From Cydia pomonella (Eukaryota; Arthropoda; Insecta; Lepidoptera; Tortricidae), in assembly GCF_033807575.1 (NCBI RefSeq), contig NC_084725.1:6793001-6857000 (forward strand): 64,000 nucleotides of DNA, in the 5' to 3' direction. This document shows positions 22,340 through 34,227 of this stretch, piece by piece; the first letter of the stretch is position 1, and every line of letters starts with the position of its first letter. The notes beneath the pieces are model-generated. The model worked only from the letters and a program-made list of their open reading frames with translations, was not told where the DNA came from and made no database searches. A program made the position numbers and the translations under genes.

Positions 22340-22596
22340 AAAGCTTGTAACTAAGTTACAAAAGTACGGATCCTTACACAAATTGATCAAGCCTCACAGT
22401 GAGCTCAATAAGGCTTGTGTTTTGTATACATAATTAAATACAAAATATTTACATACATGAAAAACACCCATGACTCAGAAACAAATATCTGTGCTTATCA
22501 CACAAGTAAATAAATGCCCTTACCGGGATTTGAAACCAGGACCATCGGTGCATTATTCATAGGTACCCTCACTACCCACTAGGCCAGACTGGTCGT
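22340..22596 (-). mobile_element. tRNA-derived SINE, reversed copy
   Basis: Reverse complement of the SINE at 12,416-12,654: the head lies at the right (CACTAGGCCAGACTGGTCG) and the body at the left (CACCCATGACTCAGAAAC). The B box has mutated (GGATTTGAAACC on the plus strand). Confidence 0.8.
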
Positions 22597-22922
22597 CAAA
22601 ATAAACAGATATTTAGGTTTATTTTATGCTCCAAATGTAGGACGGTAGTACTATTAGTTATTCGGTGGTAGGACTCACTTGTGTTTTTAGATAACGACTT
22701 CGTATTCGTAGATTGTCCAATTATAAATGAAATAATTAACACAGGACGAGAAAATGCCGTTTTTGTTCCCATACAAGTTCCGATCCCCGCGGATGCGTAA
22801 GAATTTTGATGTAAGTCGGGTTTGGTGTTAATATTCGGACGAAAATCATTCATACATTTGTATTTTGTTTTTATTATTTTGCGATACGTGTATCAAAATT
22901 GGTTAAGAAAATGTTGGGATTA

Positions 22923-22981
22923 GTCAAATAAAATTTGTAAGTGTCTTGTTGTGTGTGAGACACTTACAAATTTCATTTGAC
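22923..22981. repeat. Strong 24-bp-arm hairpin
   Basis: GTCAAATAAAATTTGTAAGT then GTCT pairs with AGACACTTACAAATTTCATT then TGAC across an 11-base loop, with one mismatch. It could be a tiny MITE or a pre-miRNA-like foldback. Confidence 0.75.
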
Positions 22982-23448
22982 TTAATTCTTAGAAAGAAAA
23001 GATATTTTCTCTTACTTCGGCCCCTTCATGTTTTTTTTTACTTCGCTCAAAAATCACGGTTTTATGTTTATTTCTCACTGCACCCACCTTGAAGATTTTC
23101 TGTTTTGCCATATGGTTGACTGGGAGAGAATGCCTAGTGGCATTAAGTCCGCCTATTGTACTCTTTTTATGTGCAATAAAGTTTAAATAAATAAATAAAG
23201 CTTGAAGTAGTGTAAGAGATCGCTTTTTAGCGATAACACCACGTGTTGTTTATTTATACCTCTGCTTGATGTGGCTGTATGTATTGTTTCTGTATCGAGG
23301 TGTGCAATAATAAGTATTTGTATAGTTTTGTATTGTAGTGTCTGACCAAAGTTTCGGTTTCAGTTCCGGTTTCGGCAAAAAAGCCGGTTTCGATGAATTA
23401 TTTTTAGTTACAATTGCATTTATTAGCCGGTTTACAACTATACATAAT
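22982..23448. other. Left flank of the LTR element, no gene
   Basis: AT-rich sequence with a GGTTTC-rich stretch (23,350-23,395: TTTCGGTTTCAGTTCCGGTT) resembling dispersed repeats. Confidence 0.4.
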
Positions 23449-24262
23449 TGTGACTAGCCATATGCCTATTGCGTAATATTAGCCTCGATTTTATATTAAA
23501 ATACATAGAAAAATATCGAAATACCTTGTAAAAACAAGTCCTCTTCATTTGCATTTTTCATTCATAATTTCTCTGCGTATTCTGACAATTACGACTTGAA
23601 GGACACGTTTCCGTATTTCACCACTTGTGATGACAATTAAATACGTAACATACAGTAAATATTCATTATTTTGGTTTATATCAATGCGCGAAAATAATAA
23701 ATAATATTAAGACCGCTAGTTGTTACCTGGTATTAGTTTTCTTTGAAAAGAATATTTGTAGTCTTACATGCATGTAAAATGTATAAGTATTGGTATAAAA
23801 AACATTGACTTACTTAATAATAAACATAAAATATTTCAATACAGGCGTTATTTTCAGGAAACAAAACTATAATACCTGAAATTAAATAATGGTGTTAGCA
23901 TATTCATGTTTGACAGGTTTTGGAACGATCCCTTTTTTATCGATTGTTTTGGTCTACTTAAACTGACTATTAAGCAAATGCTGTCATTGTGAGCGTAAAC
24001 GACATTGTGTGCGTGAACAAGGTAGTGTGCGTAAACGTCATTGAAATTATCTCCGTCTTTCTCTGAGCCGTGTATGCGAAAGAGACACAGTTGATAATTG
24101 GCATTAATGTGAACGTTATTGTATAGGGAGTATGGATTGGTAAATAAGATGTAACTTATGACCTTTCTTCATGAATCGTATGTCGTTACGTGCCGCGAAG
24201 CGAACAACCTCTTCTCTGATTTTGATGCCCTGGTACATCAAAGCTAGAAATACGTCATAAAT

Positions 24263-24410
24263 TGTCGCCAGTCGCTGTTATGTCGCTATTGTGTCGCCAT
24301 ATTGTCGCTAGTCGCCAATGTATCGCCATTGTGTCGCTATTGTGTCGCTATATTGTCGCCAGTCGCTGTTATGTCGCTATTTTGTCGCCAGTCGCTAATA
24401 TGTCGCTACT
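24263..24410 (+). promoter_or_regulatory. TCGCY motif array upstream of the 5' LTR promoter
   Basis: Fifteen same-strand copies of TCGCC or TCGCT (mostly TTGTCGC/ATGTCGC) lie within 148 bp and end seven bases before the TATA box. The spacing is irregular, 7-14 bases, unlike a plain tandem repeat. This suggests a cluster of factor-binding sites or an enhancer; the factor is unknown. Confidence 0.6.
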
Positions 24411-24416
24411 AAAGAG

Positions 24417-24456
24417 TATAAAAGGGCCGAAAAGTACGGTAGGTGGGGATTCATTC
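24417..24456 (+). promoter_or_regulatory. LTR core promoter: TATA box and initiator
   Basis: TATAAAAGG at 24,417-24,425 and TCATTC at 24,451-24,456, which fits the arthropod initiator TCAKTY. The TATA-to-A distance is 36 bases, slightly longer than usual. It would start the genomic RNA of the element. Confidence 0.65.
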
Positions 24457-26640
24457 TTCGACCATCGGACTAGCAGTATCTCTGGCTTTGAGTAAGTCAA
24501 GTTTCTCTACTATTCTTTCTATTTGTTTGTGTTTGCTGGGAATTATCCTGGTGAATTTAAACTTGTAAGATTGTGTCTATGTTTGGCATTGCGGGGACAA
24601 TGTTGTCGTAATGCTAAGCTTAGGCTATGGTGGAGATTCTTTACTTTCTTATCTGTGTTACTATATTGTGAGTTTTGTTAGTGAAATCTAATTTTGTTAT
24701 TTTACTACCTTTCTATGAGGTTAGTTTGTTATTTTATAAAGCCAGATCACTGTTTGGACTAACAGTTTGTCCATCTAAGCAGCTTCTCCCTAACGGTGAC
24801 AAATTGCAGCTGTTTAGAAGTCTTTTGCTCCAGGTTGAGAGGACTTGGCGTCTCTTCTTTACCAACATAAGAGGCTAGCATACTCTCCCTAGTCTCAAAG
24901 TCCAGCTGTTAGATGAATGTGAGGGCATCACGTGCGTGCCATTGGGAGTAATCCCTACTCACTGAAGTCTGCAGTAATTGAGGCTAGGTCCCGTATTAAA
25001 TATATTTATATATTTCGGTACTCTGGTTCGTGCTTGTGCTGGTTGCAGGGAAAACTTCTGTCGTGATTGATACCAAACACAAACAAAGTCTTAGTCATGG
25101 CAGCGTTTCCCATGTGGCTAGTGCGGGTGTGGGCTAGGATGCCGATGTTTTTATATACATGCTAGGGCGGTCTATTCTCATCCACCGTGCCCACGTGGCG
25201 ATGAGGAGGGGGCCAATCACACAGACACTAGGGTTTGCTATACCTCGGTTTTGTCGGCCGAATGATTACAGCTTAGATTTAGGGATACACTCGTGTATGT
25301 TCCAAACCACTAGATCAATGGTAAGTACGATCTGTGTTCTGGACATACTAGATTAGGGATTAAGGGCAGGAATAGGGTAGAGTCACACACACTGTTATAG
25401 GGTCTCTCTTAGGTTTGGTCTATAAAGTTGATTGGTTGGTGTATATTTCTCTTTTAAAGGTTCTAATGACGTGAAGCTATGGTTTTATATCTTGTACTAA
25501 TGCTAATATTAAGTGAAATATTGGTAATGGAGTCTAATTACCTAAATCTTCCAGACTGTTACTTATCATGAGTGGAAAATTGAGGGTTATCTGTGAAATC
25601 TTATATCTATTTATTTTCATTTCTGGGTTTTTTTAGTGTAGAGACGAAGTACTGAGTATTGCAATCAGGTTCTAAGGTATTTATAAATTCAATTCTTAAA
25701 TATCAAGTTGGGTTTAGGAACACAGGCTATTCTGGAATTAAGGAATGGTTTGTTTTAGAGACCCTTTGGCAGGCGAGCGCAGTCCATTGGAATCTTTGAG
25801 TGGAATAATGCTCACCTTGATATTTCGATCTCATAAAGTACTATAATGAGCTAAACTTGTACTTCGTTAATACATTTGAAAGGCCTGGGAATTCAGCCTT
25901 CCTTTAGCTATGGGGATTGGGTAATGGCTTAGTAGCCTTAGTTTTTGGATATGAAAAAAGATAAGTAAATGGTGTCTGACGAATACTTATCGCTTCTCTT
26001 CGTCAGCCCCTAGGATTGCATAGGTTTCGAAGCGTTGGTCATAGCCCGTCTGGCTAATAAGATAGGAGTAGGTGGCCCGATTGATATTGCTAATCGGAGT
26101 AAGAGTCTTCAGACCTGCATCTAGCATTAGAGGCAGCACGTGTGAATAATTCACACCTCGCTTAGAAGATAATAGGTAATAATATTTCATTTTAAAGGAA
26201 TTGTGTGTAAATGGGCTTAACCTAGGAGTGCTGCTTCAATGTTACCCGAAGACTTAATAGGAGTAGCAGGATTTTACCAAAAATATTTTTATATTTATAT
26301 TATCATATATGCTGCAATACTAATTTTATATTATCTTACATGCTGCATTACTTTTCTAACGATTTAATATAAGCATATTTTAAATTACTTCAAAAATCAC
26401 ATTGACGTTTCTGTATTTGTAACTTAAGGCTACACCCGACATCAACGACTCACGCGTGTGGGCGGAGCCTATACCCTTAACACATTAACCGTGACATTGC
26501 TTTAACTTTTAGTTTATTATACCTATATTTTCTCTCTACTCATAAGGTGTTTTACTTAATAAAAAGATGGTTTAGAGTAACTTAGTTTTACTGGAGGTGG
26601 AATCTTAACATAATATCTTTAAATTATTTCCTATTATCAT

Positions 26641-26692
26641 AATAAATTATGTAGTACAGTAAATATCAGTTCCTTTACATTTAGGTAATAAA
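26641..26692 (+). promoter_or_regulatory. Candidate LTR polyadenylation signals
   Basis: AATAAA at 26,641-26,646 and 26,687-26,692. In the 3' LTR the equivalents (37,525 and 37,571) would end the RNA. Confidence 0.4.
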
Positions 26693-26891
26693 TAATTAGG
26701 TAGAATCAAGAGTCCAAGATTTAGTTGTTACTCATTAAAGAATTAGGGTTCCGCGGTTCACTTCGAGGGGTCCTAACCTTAACTAGACGATCACTAGGCC
26801 AAATTATTATTAGGGGTAAAACTATGGGAGTAGAATTTAAGGGTGGTATCAGCTTAAGGTGAGGTACATTTGGTAGGTAGGGGAAGGTACA

Positions 26892-26914
26892 TTTTGGTGA
26901 GCCGCGACGCAGGA
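26892..26914 (+). promoter_or_regulatory. Primer-binding-site-like sequence
   Basis: TTTTGGTGAGCCGCGACGC directly follows the LTR, with TGG (complement of tRNA CCA) four bases in. I could not match the rest to a particular tRNA from memory. The motif ACATTTTGG(T) recurs at 26,979 and, altered, near 27,025 and 27,079. Confidence 0.55.
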
Positions 26915-26963
26915 TTTATTTTACCTGGTTTACTATGGTTTTTTAAGATATATCTATGTAAAA

Positions 26964-27080
26964 GTAGCCATTCAGGCTACATTTTGGTAGGCCGTGTCCA
27001 GTATGCAGCGTAACCTCGATGGTTATATTTTAGTGGAATCGACACCAAGGATAGAAAGTAAAAGTAGCCATTCAGGCTAC
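26964..27080 (+). promoter_or_regulatory. Paired identical leader hairpins, 100 bp apart
   Basis: GTAGCCATTCAGGCTAC occurs at 26,964-26,980 and again at 27,064-27,080: six-base-pair stems (GTAGCC/GGCTAC) with an ATTCA loop. Both sit in an identical 28-base context followed by ATTTTG. Their place just after the PBS is where LTR elements keep dimerisation and packaging signals. Confidence 0.6.
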
Positions 27081-27289
27081 ATTTTGTTGCCGTGAGAGCG
27101 GAGTGGGTACACTGAATTTTGGACTCTGTTTTTATTGTGTTTTAAATAAAAGTCAAAAGTCATATAAGATACTTCACATACATCACAGTTCAGAAAAAGG
27201 AAGACTAAACAGTTCAGATTTCTTTATGACAAATGAAGAAAATTAAGTTGCTTATTTTACTAAGTAGGCTTAATTCTAAAGATAGCTTT

Positions 27290-28995
27290 TCAAGGTGGCA
27301 TTGGTTACTATACTTACTTGAAAATTGTGGTAAGACATGGAGAAACAGGAATCATGAAAATAACCATGGCGATTTCCTTCGCTTGGCTTAAGTTTAACTG
27401 ACTGCTAGGTGACCTAACGGCCAGGTATCAGGAAACCATTCTGTTTGCTGAAAATTTAAACATATGTATATTGTACATTTTATTGCATTAAGTGGAATAT
27501 TTGAGACCGATAAAAATAAATGAGTAGATAGCAAACATCAAAATGACCAACTCAATGTACTGCGAATGGTCAATAGGATTTATACAAAAGTCAGTCTGAA
27601 ATTATATAAACTTGAGGATAGCTATTTATAAGTATTGTTAGAAGTGTTTATTTTAAACTAGAAAGGTTTTAATATTAAAAAAAAAAAAAAATTTTAGTCC
27701 TAAAAATTTTTAAAGCGAGAAAGTTTTTTCCAAAATTTCTGTTTTTAAGTAGGATTAAGAAAAAACCTTTTCCTTTTAGTGACATAGTTGTTGAACTTAC
27801 TTGGAGATTATCGAGAGACTTGGAAAAGTCCATGAAAACAGCAAACGGAAATTTGCTCCGCTCGGCTTAAACATCACCAAACACTAGGTATGTGTATATA
27901 TAGGCACATAGGCAGCCATCAGAGTTGTCTCTGTTTGCTGAAATATTAAACATATATTGTAAGGTTATTTATGACAGGTTCAAGTTTAGGTTCACTTTTT
28001 TGAGTTACCGGACAACTGCCGGGTTACTTTTAGAAAGAAAAATACAAATTTTCAGTAAAGCAAGAAATCTTGTTCATATTTTAGCTGAAGTCATCACATA
28101 ATTTTAAATTTTCATAACATATTGTAGTTCCAAATTCAAAAAACTCATATTTAAAAAAAAAAGACCCATATCATCTTATAGAACAATAACATTTTTCGAA
28201 TTCCAAATACAGTCAGGTAAGGCCTAAGGGAATTTGTTTATTAGTAGTCTAGTAGTAGTATTAAAAATGTCATACTTACTCTTTAAGGTTGTGTAAAGAT
28301 TCATCAAATCCAGCAAGAAGCGGGGTTCTCCAGCATAATTTCAATACATTTTCATTGTTAACAGTTCATGTAAGTCAGGCAACAGGGACTATTCCAATAG
28401 AGTTGTCAGTTTACTGAAAGACACATATAGTTTGTAAGTCTTATTGCAATAGAAAACGCGTAGTAAAGGATCAAAATAACATTAGATAGGCAGCATAAAA
28501 CAAAATTAGGAATGTCATCCCGTCAGTACTTTGATTGTTTTCAGTTCTATTCGAAAAGAAAAGTGTTTGTATTGGTGAACAAGACAGTAAAAATAAGGCA
28601 ATACAATACTCTAGGCCACTATAAGTAGAATAATACCAAATTGGGAAAAACTTAATGCTAGTCTGAAACAGACAGTACTCGTATTGTCTCGTATTTATTG
28701 GAAAAGCAGTTTTATTGATAAATAGGTCAATTTGTGGGTGGAAATTATTTTCTATCAGGCTTTAAGTATGTGAGTATGTTTGACGACAGGGCTTCAATAG
28801 CAGTGATTTTTCTAAATGACAGAATAAAAATAGAAACTTACCTTGCTAGGAGTAACAGATTTCATATTTGAGCCCATTTCAATCGGTATATCGATTCGAA
28901 CAGGAACTAGGCACATTAATTAAACATCCTTGTTTCTATACAGTTCCAACTTTAGGTCATAGGTCATCGTAGGGCACTGGATTCATTGAAGATTT
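27290..28995 (-). repeat. Three to four diverged ~480-bp modules with exon-like cores
   Basis: Read on the minus strand, each module has a pyrimidine-rich AG acceptor-like edge (AG at 27,448; 27,938; 28,414) and a GTAAGT donor-like edge (27,317; 27,800; 28,279; a fourth at 28,841). The enclosed cores are 130, 137 and 134 nt. Donor spacing is 483, 479 and 562. Cores share TAAGCCRAGCGRAG and TTTTCATG in modules 1 and 2, and a related edge (AAACAG or AAACTG) in all three. Reading frames are not conserved, so this may be a non-coding transcript or decayed tandem exons. Confidence 0.5.
28842..28916 (-). other. Possible 25-codon first exon on the minus strand
   Basis: A methionine-initiated frame of 25 codons (MCLVPVRIDIPIEMGSN...) runs without a stop into a near-perfect donor AAG|GTAAGT at 28,841. 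Splicing to the next module would hit a stop at once; splicing to either of the two further modules adds 17 codons. I do not recognise the peptide. It may be chance. Confidence 0.25.
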
Positions 28996-31195
28996 ATAAA
29001 ATTTAACGAAAGTGAAGAACATGATCGTGTTTGAATCCGAAATTCTATTTCGTTTGTCTTGTACAGCTCTAGCGATAGGCAATGGGTAGAATATTTAGAG
29101 AATCGTAAAAAGCACACTCGAGGACGATCTTTTCCAGTACAATTAAAATTTCTGTCGTGATATAATGCTTTGTCAACTTTCTCCATACAGCTTATTTATT
29201 TACAATATGGCGGTTAGATGGTTGTCATTTATTTGCTTATTAAGGTTATAATTCACTGTGACACTGATAGTTGAGGTAACTTTGGTATTTATGACATTAA
29301 TTAATAATTTCGAGATTTAATAACAAGTTTTAGGCATTGAAAATGAATGCTGTTAATAGAAAATACTAATAAAAAAAACTTAAATGAACGGAAGTAAGAA
29401 AAGTGTCAGAGCTTAGGGCTGCCATGATTAAAATATCATTGTACGTCTAGAATCGTTTATGGTATGACGTGATTGAATCAATTACTTTAATTTACTTATT
29501 GGATAAATGCATCCTTACTATCATATTAATATAAAATGCATATTAAAACCTTAAAACGGCCAAATTTCATTGTATTCTTTTATTTCTAGTTACACACGCC
29601 ATCTATGGGGAACATTAACTAAGTCGGCTACAATCCGATTAAATCATGTAGGCAGTGTTTCGTATGTTGTCAGGGATGCTAGGACGTATTTTAATTTTGT
29701 CGCACATGGACCGACTTCTAGAAAATATTGTTTATGATTAAAAGCGGGTTTACACGATCGATTTATTTTAGTATTAAAAATAGTTAATAAAATATTGCAT
29801 TTATTTTTAAAAGGTCAGATACGAAATAATCTTTTGGCAGAGAATTGAATAATCTCAAAATGTATAAATTCCGAGTACTACTTCCATCTAGTGTCGAGTA
29901 GAAGTACTTAGACGTTCCATGGTTGATCGATGAGTGAATTAATTCGTAGGTGGCGCTAAAAGTCAAAAATAGTAGAGTAATTTAATTAGTCAGGAAGTTT
30001 TATTTATCATCTTTATATATTTCTCTTTTAAGTTTGACTATCACTATTTATCGTTTTTTATAATTTGGCATTCGTTTCGATATGTATTTTTTTCAATATG
30101 TTGTGTTTCGGATCGAGAAATAGAAAATGGCAGCTTATCTTTACAGCGTCATCTGACGGCGAACTGTGTCATTACTAGAGTGCGGAAGTGAATACGTAGA
30201 TAACCATCGTAATAGTGTCGCTACTTGGCACTAGGTGACAACAACATCGATTATTGATACATCGACATGACAACAACATCGATGATAATTATGGTCAAGT
30301 TTATTTGTATATTTTGCTAGGGATAAGAAAATGAAAAGGATAAATTCTTAAAAATCAATATTATCAAATACAATCCAGCAGGATGCACCGGGTACAAGTT
30401 TTCTTTAGGGAAATCAGCTTTTCGCTCATACATTTTGAGTTTGCCGCCTATAATATACGCTTCCGATACGTTTGACAGTTTGAAGCCGTGAAGATGGAGT
30501 AAAGACTGTCTAATTGTTTTTGTTTTCAAGTGATCGTAAAAATAAGCCTAGGACGTTTTAATAATGGAAATCCGTATGTGAAAGAAATAAAAATCGCTGT
30601 GAAGTTTAGGATAATATGTGTATTAGCAAACTGAGGTCATGACGTGTGGTCGATCTTAGTTATAATAAAAAAATGGTGTTTGTAACCGGGAGTATTTGTC
30701 TAGACAGAAATATGCCATTAGGAAGTGTTAAAATAAATTGGATAGTGTTTAGAACAAAAACAAATATAGATATTATCCCAGAGATTGATTATAAGTGCTG
30801 TAACAGTGGTTAAAAGTGGATACATCAGCAAGGAATTGCATTGGAAACGTGAGTACAGAATATTTTGACAAGAACATCTGTAGGCTCTTTGTATATGAAA
30901 CAAATTTTAAACCTTCTGTTCGCGTTATATAAAATACAATAATAATATACTTACTCAAATTCTATAAAAAATCCGGATTGGTAATTAACATGTGTTGTTG
31001 AATTTTATATCTACGTCAATTTCGTATTTTATGTAATTTGGATATATGCGTATTTAATTGCGTTTTAAATGTATATATATTTTTTCTCTTTATTTAAAAA
31101 TAAAACTTGCCAGTACGTGTGTGAAACACCTGAATAACAAAAGGAAATCAGCGAAAAGTTACGCTACAAACCTATTGCTAAATTCACCTCTTAAA
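28996..31195. other. LTR-element interior, non-coding
   Basis: AT-rich sequence with no retroviral-type motif and no frame above about 70 codons. A minus-strand donor-like TTTGAGTAAGTATA lies at about 30,946-30,958. Confidence 0.6.
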
Positions 31196-31199
31196 GTAA

Positions 31200-31300
31200 C
31201 TCTCCCGTGGCGTAGTGGTTCTGTAGGCTGCTCAGTGTATGTAGGTATTATGCTTTTTACCCGAGTTCGAATCCCACTGAGTGAATAAGTTTTTTTTTGT
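31200..31300 (+). ncRNA. tRNA-like Pol III unit inside the LTR element
   Basis: A box-like GTGGCGTAGTGG (about 31,206) and B box GAGTTCGAATCCC (about 31,263) are followed by a long T run from about 31,289 that could terminate Pol III. Acceptor-stem pairing around this core is poor, so it is a tRNA-derived SINE head or a decayed tRNA rather than a tRNA gene. CTCAGTG and CACTGAG pair within it. Confidence 0.55.
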
Positions 31301-34227
31301 TTTTGTGTATCAGTATTAAATGATTAGCCAACTTTGCTATATTTTAGATCATTTTAGGGCTTCGTTTTTTTTAGTTTGTTGTAGTTACGTGGCTTATTAT
31401 TTTTCTCCGTTTAATATTCTTAAGAAAAACTTTACCTTGAAGTTGATTTTAAATATCAAATGCAGGCATAAAAAAAAAGGGGTTTAAATTATGTGTATCT
31501 GAATGAAAAGTGGAGTGTCTTATAGTGTGAAAAGTGTTAATGTGGTTATAATTGAGGTGAATTAATGAAAACCTGAACTATAATTCAAGTGAATATTGTG
31601 ATACTGGGACTAGATTATTAGTTAATGCCGGGCAATTTGGAGAAGAACAGACACCATAGCCAGACTTCAAGCGCTGGTGCCGCTGGTGAAACCAAGTAAC
31701 GACAATCACTGACTTTCCTGTTGCAACTTTCCTAAGGCCTACTGAGCATCGTGGTAAATGAAGAACATTAATGTGTGAAATCACAAGCAACTTGTGTTAG
31801 TCAAAGGCAGATACTGTAAGTATGAAAAAAAATTTGTTATAAAATTCTTTTTCTTTGCTATTAGACATTTTATAGATGGAACTTTTGTGCTCTTAACATT
31901 TTTAATTTATATTGCATTTTACTATGAAGTAATGAATTAAGTGGATAGTTTGAGTAAAGTACATTGTTGTTTCAAATCTTGTTAAACATATTTGCTGTAA
32001 TTTGGTTATATATTAGGGTGTAATAGTTACATAGATATATTTGGTGTAATGAAAATGTGACATGTCAATGACCTATGTCAAATGCATTGTGCGGGAAAAC
32101 ATTTTTAATTCAATTCATTATTTAAATATTCATATATGAACAATGAATATTTATTATTTATCATCATCAACATCTCAAATGCTATTTGAGAAATGTTCGG
32201 AATTTTACTGGGAAGAAATACCTAATATTTCATTTTATCACACGGATTGTTTTTATAATAGATTATTGAGTATATTTTGAAATATTCTGCCTAGGATATG
32301 GCTTAATCATATAGAAGCAGAGTACATCTAGAGTCAATTTAAGGTTTTTATTGCCATAGCATTCCAATTTAACCCAAGTTTTGTAGATAAGTGGCTTTTG
32401 CCCAGTGGGACAGTTTTCCCGGTATCAAGGTAATGCGAACAAAAATTGTATGACATCTAGCTGATATGTAATTGTTGCATAATAGTGCATGTTTTTTTTT
32501 TTTAGAGCAATAGTTAGACATTAAGAGCAATCATATCGATTCTCTGGGGTAGACAGTGGAATGGTTGGGCGTGTTTCGAGATTAATTCTTCATTATATTA
32601 TGTATGTACAGTTAGCAATACTATTCGTTTGTGTTCTTGCTCGGCTCCTCGTGACTCAGGGTCCCGGCCATCTGAGGTCATTCTTTGGTCTACTGAGGCC
32701 TTTCATTCTGCACAATGCCTTCGTAGTAGTAGGCTAAGCGCCTGCGTAGATCATTATCCTTAATCCTTCCATATTGGCATAGCATTCTGGCATACAAACT
32801 TTAATACAGGGTAGGGTAGTTTTTGGCAGTTGACTGTACATGTCCACGATGCGATGGTCTACTGTATAATGGGTGGACGACATTTTTGAACGGTATTAGT
32901 GAGTAAAGGGCAGGGGAATTAGTCGAGGAGCGTTATTATAAAATTTAACAATAAAATATTTTTAATAAACTTCGTGTGTCAATTGAATTAAATACTTAAT
33001 TAAAAATATATTCAAGTAGTCAAGTAGTAATTATTAAATAAATAGAAAAGGGCATTGGACTGGTATGGGGCTAGGACAGAATCAGATTTTTTTTCTCTTA
33101 CATTTTTTTAAATATTACAAGTGGGAGTACTATAATAAATTTGGTGTTTTTATTTACTTAATTTTTGATTGCGTCTCAAGAGTCTTGGCTGTCTGTAAAA
33201 ATCGTGTGAATGCGTAACTGAGGAGGAATGTATATGCATGATGAGTGTTTATAGTTATGAATATGTGAGGTTTTTATGAATGAGATGTATGAATATCAGA
33301 TGATGGACGTAAAGTAGACAGATGTACCTATATTGGAAAAAATGGATTGATACAGATAGACAAAGGCTGGAGTGTAATCAAACTAGATTTGTCGGTGTTT
33401 GCAGGGGAACAGAGAATGGGGGGAAGGGGAAACACAACTAACTGGAAAAGTCTTATCAGTAGGTTAAAATCCATTGGATTAGACCCATTTAAAAGGGTAG
33501 ATTTTTCTAGTTAGTACTCTACAAGGTATGAATACACTTACGAAACCCACACACTCATCTTGGATGGGATATATCCGACATTCGACATGTTTTATGGGCC
33601 GTGAGCGTCTAGAAGGGACGAGGCTCTTTTTAAGAATTAATTAAACATATTTATTGTTTTTATTGATATAAGGTGTAATAATCAGCAAATATTTTTACCT
33701 CATTTAACTTGGTTAAATAATTCTTTGGTTTAGACAAAAATATCTTTGCTGTACCATATTGAGGTACTCACTAGTGTCAAATTTAAGTTTGTTTAAAAAA
33801 AAAAAAAAAAAAACACCCAAACAAACTTAAAGGTCGGTGTATCTTATTTAAGTATGAGACACTCGCCAAGAAAACGTGGCTGAGAGTGATAAGGCAGTGA
33901 AATTTGGTTCGAATTTTGGCAATGGAACTTGAAAGCTTCGTACTTATAAAAATTAAAGGTTTCTTCGTTTTGCATGGGAAGTTTTTGCTGTCTCATTAGA
34001 TGCTCTTCTACGGAAGTGTACGGTTCACAGAGAAAAAGATCTCGCCGAGACCGGGGTGAGCTGGCAAGAACGGGTTAATAGGACCTATCGGACTCACAAT
34101 CTGGTATCTCTGGCAGAGCGAGGTTTCTGGGGAAAAAGTTGTCTTGGTTCATTGACGGAGTTCTGATGAACTGATTTCAAAGCTGAGTCGTTAACAGTCA
34201 CTTAGTATTGGAATACACACTACACGT
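31301..34227. other. LTR-element interior, non-coding, distal part
   Basis: No coding signature. Items visible: a plus-strand donor-like ACTGTAAGTATG (about 31,814), a purine tract GAGAATGGGGGGAAGGGGAA (33,412) and an A-run hairpin at 33,782-33,831. 33,850-34,200 has higher GC (GAGACCGGGGTGAGCTGGC) but no open frame. Confidence 0.6.
33782..33831. repeat. Hairpin with poly(A) loop
   Basis: TTTAAGTTTGTTT and AAACAAACTTAAA form 13-bp arms around an A-run and CACCC. Confidence 0.7.

Larger units (their letters stand above)
23449..26891 (+). repeat. 5' LTR, 3,443 bp
   Basis: It begins TGTGACTAGCCATATGCC and ends GGGGAAGGTACA. U3 is about 1 kb and ends at a TATA promoter (24,417). Downstream are AATAAA signals at 26,641 and 26,687, so if one of them is used R would be about 2.2 kb, extraordinarily long, and U5 about 200 bp. 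It also holds splice-donor-like sites GAGTAAGTC (24,488) and ATGGTAAGTACG (25,318). The short frames inside have no recognised product. Confidence 0.9.

Noticed and set aside
24262..24495. 77-codon frame in the 5' LTR (also at 35,146)
   Set aside because: It is created by the TCGCY array; residues simply echo the repeat.
28842..29186. Confident host gene 5' exon
   Set aside because: Splicing to the next module gives an immediate stop and no peptide is recognised; kept only as a low-confidence feature.
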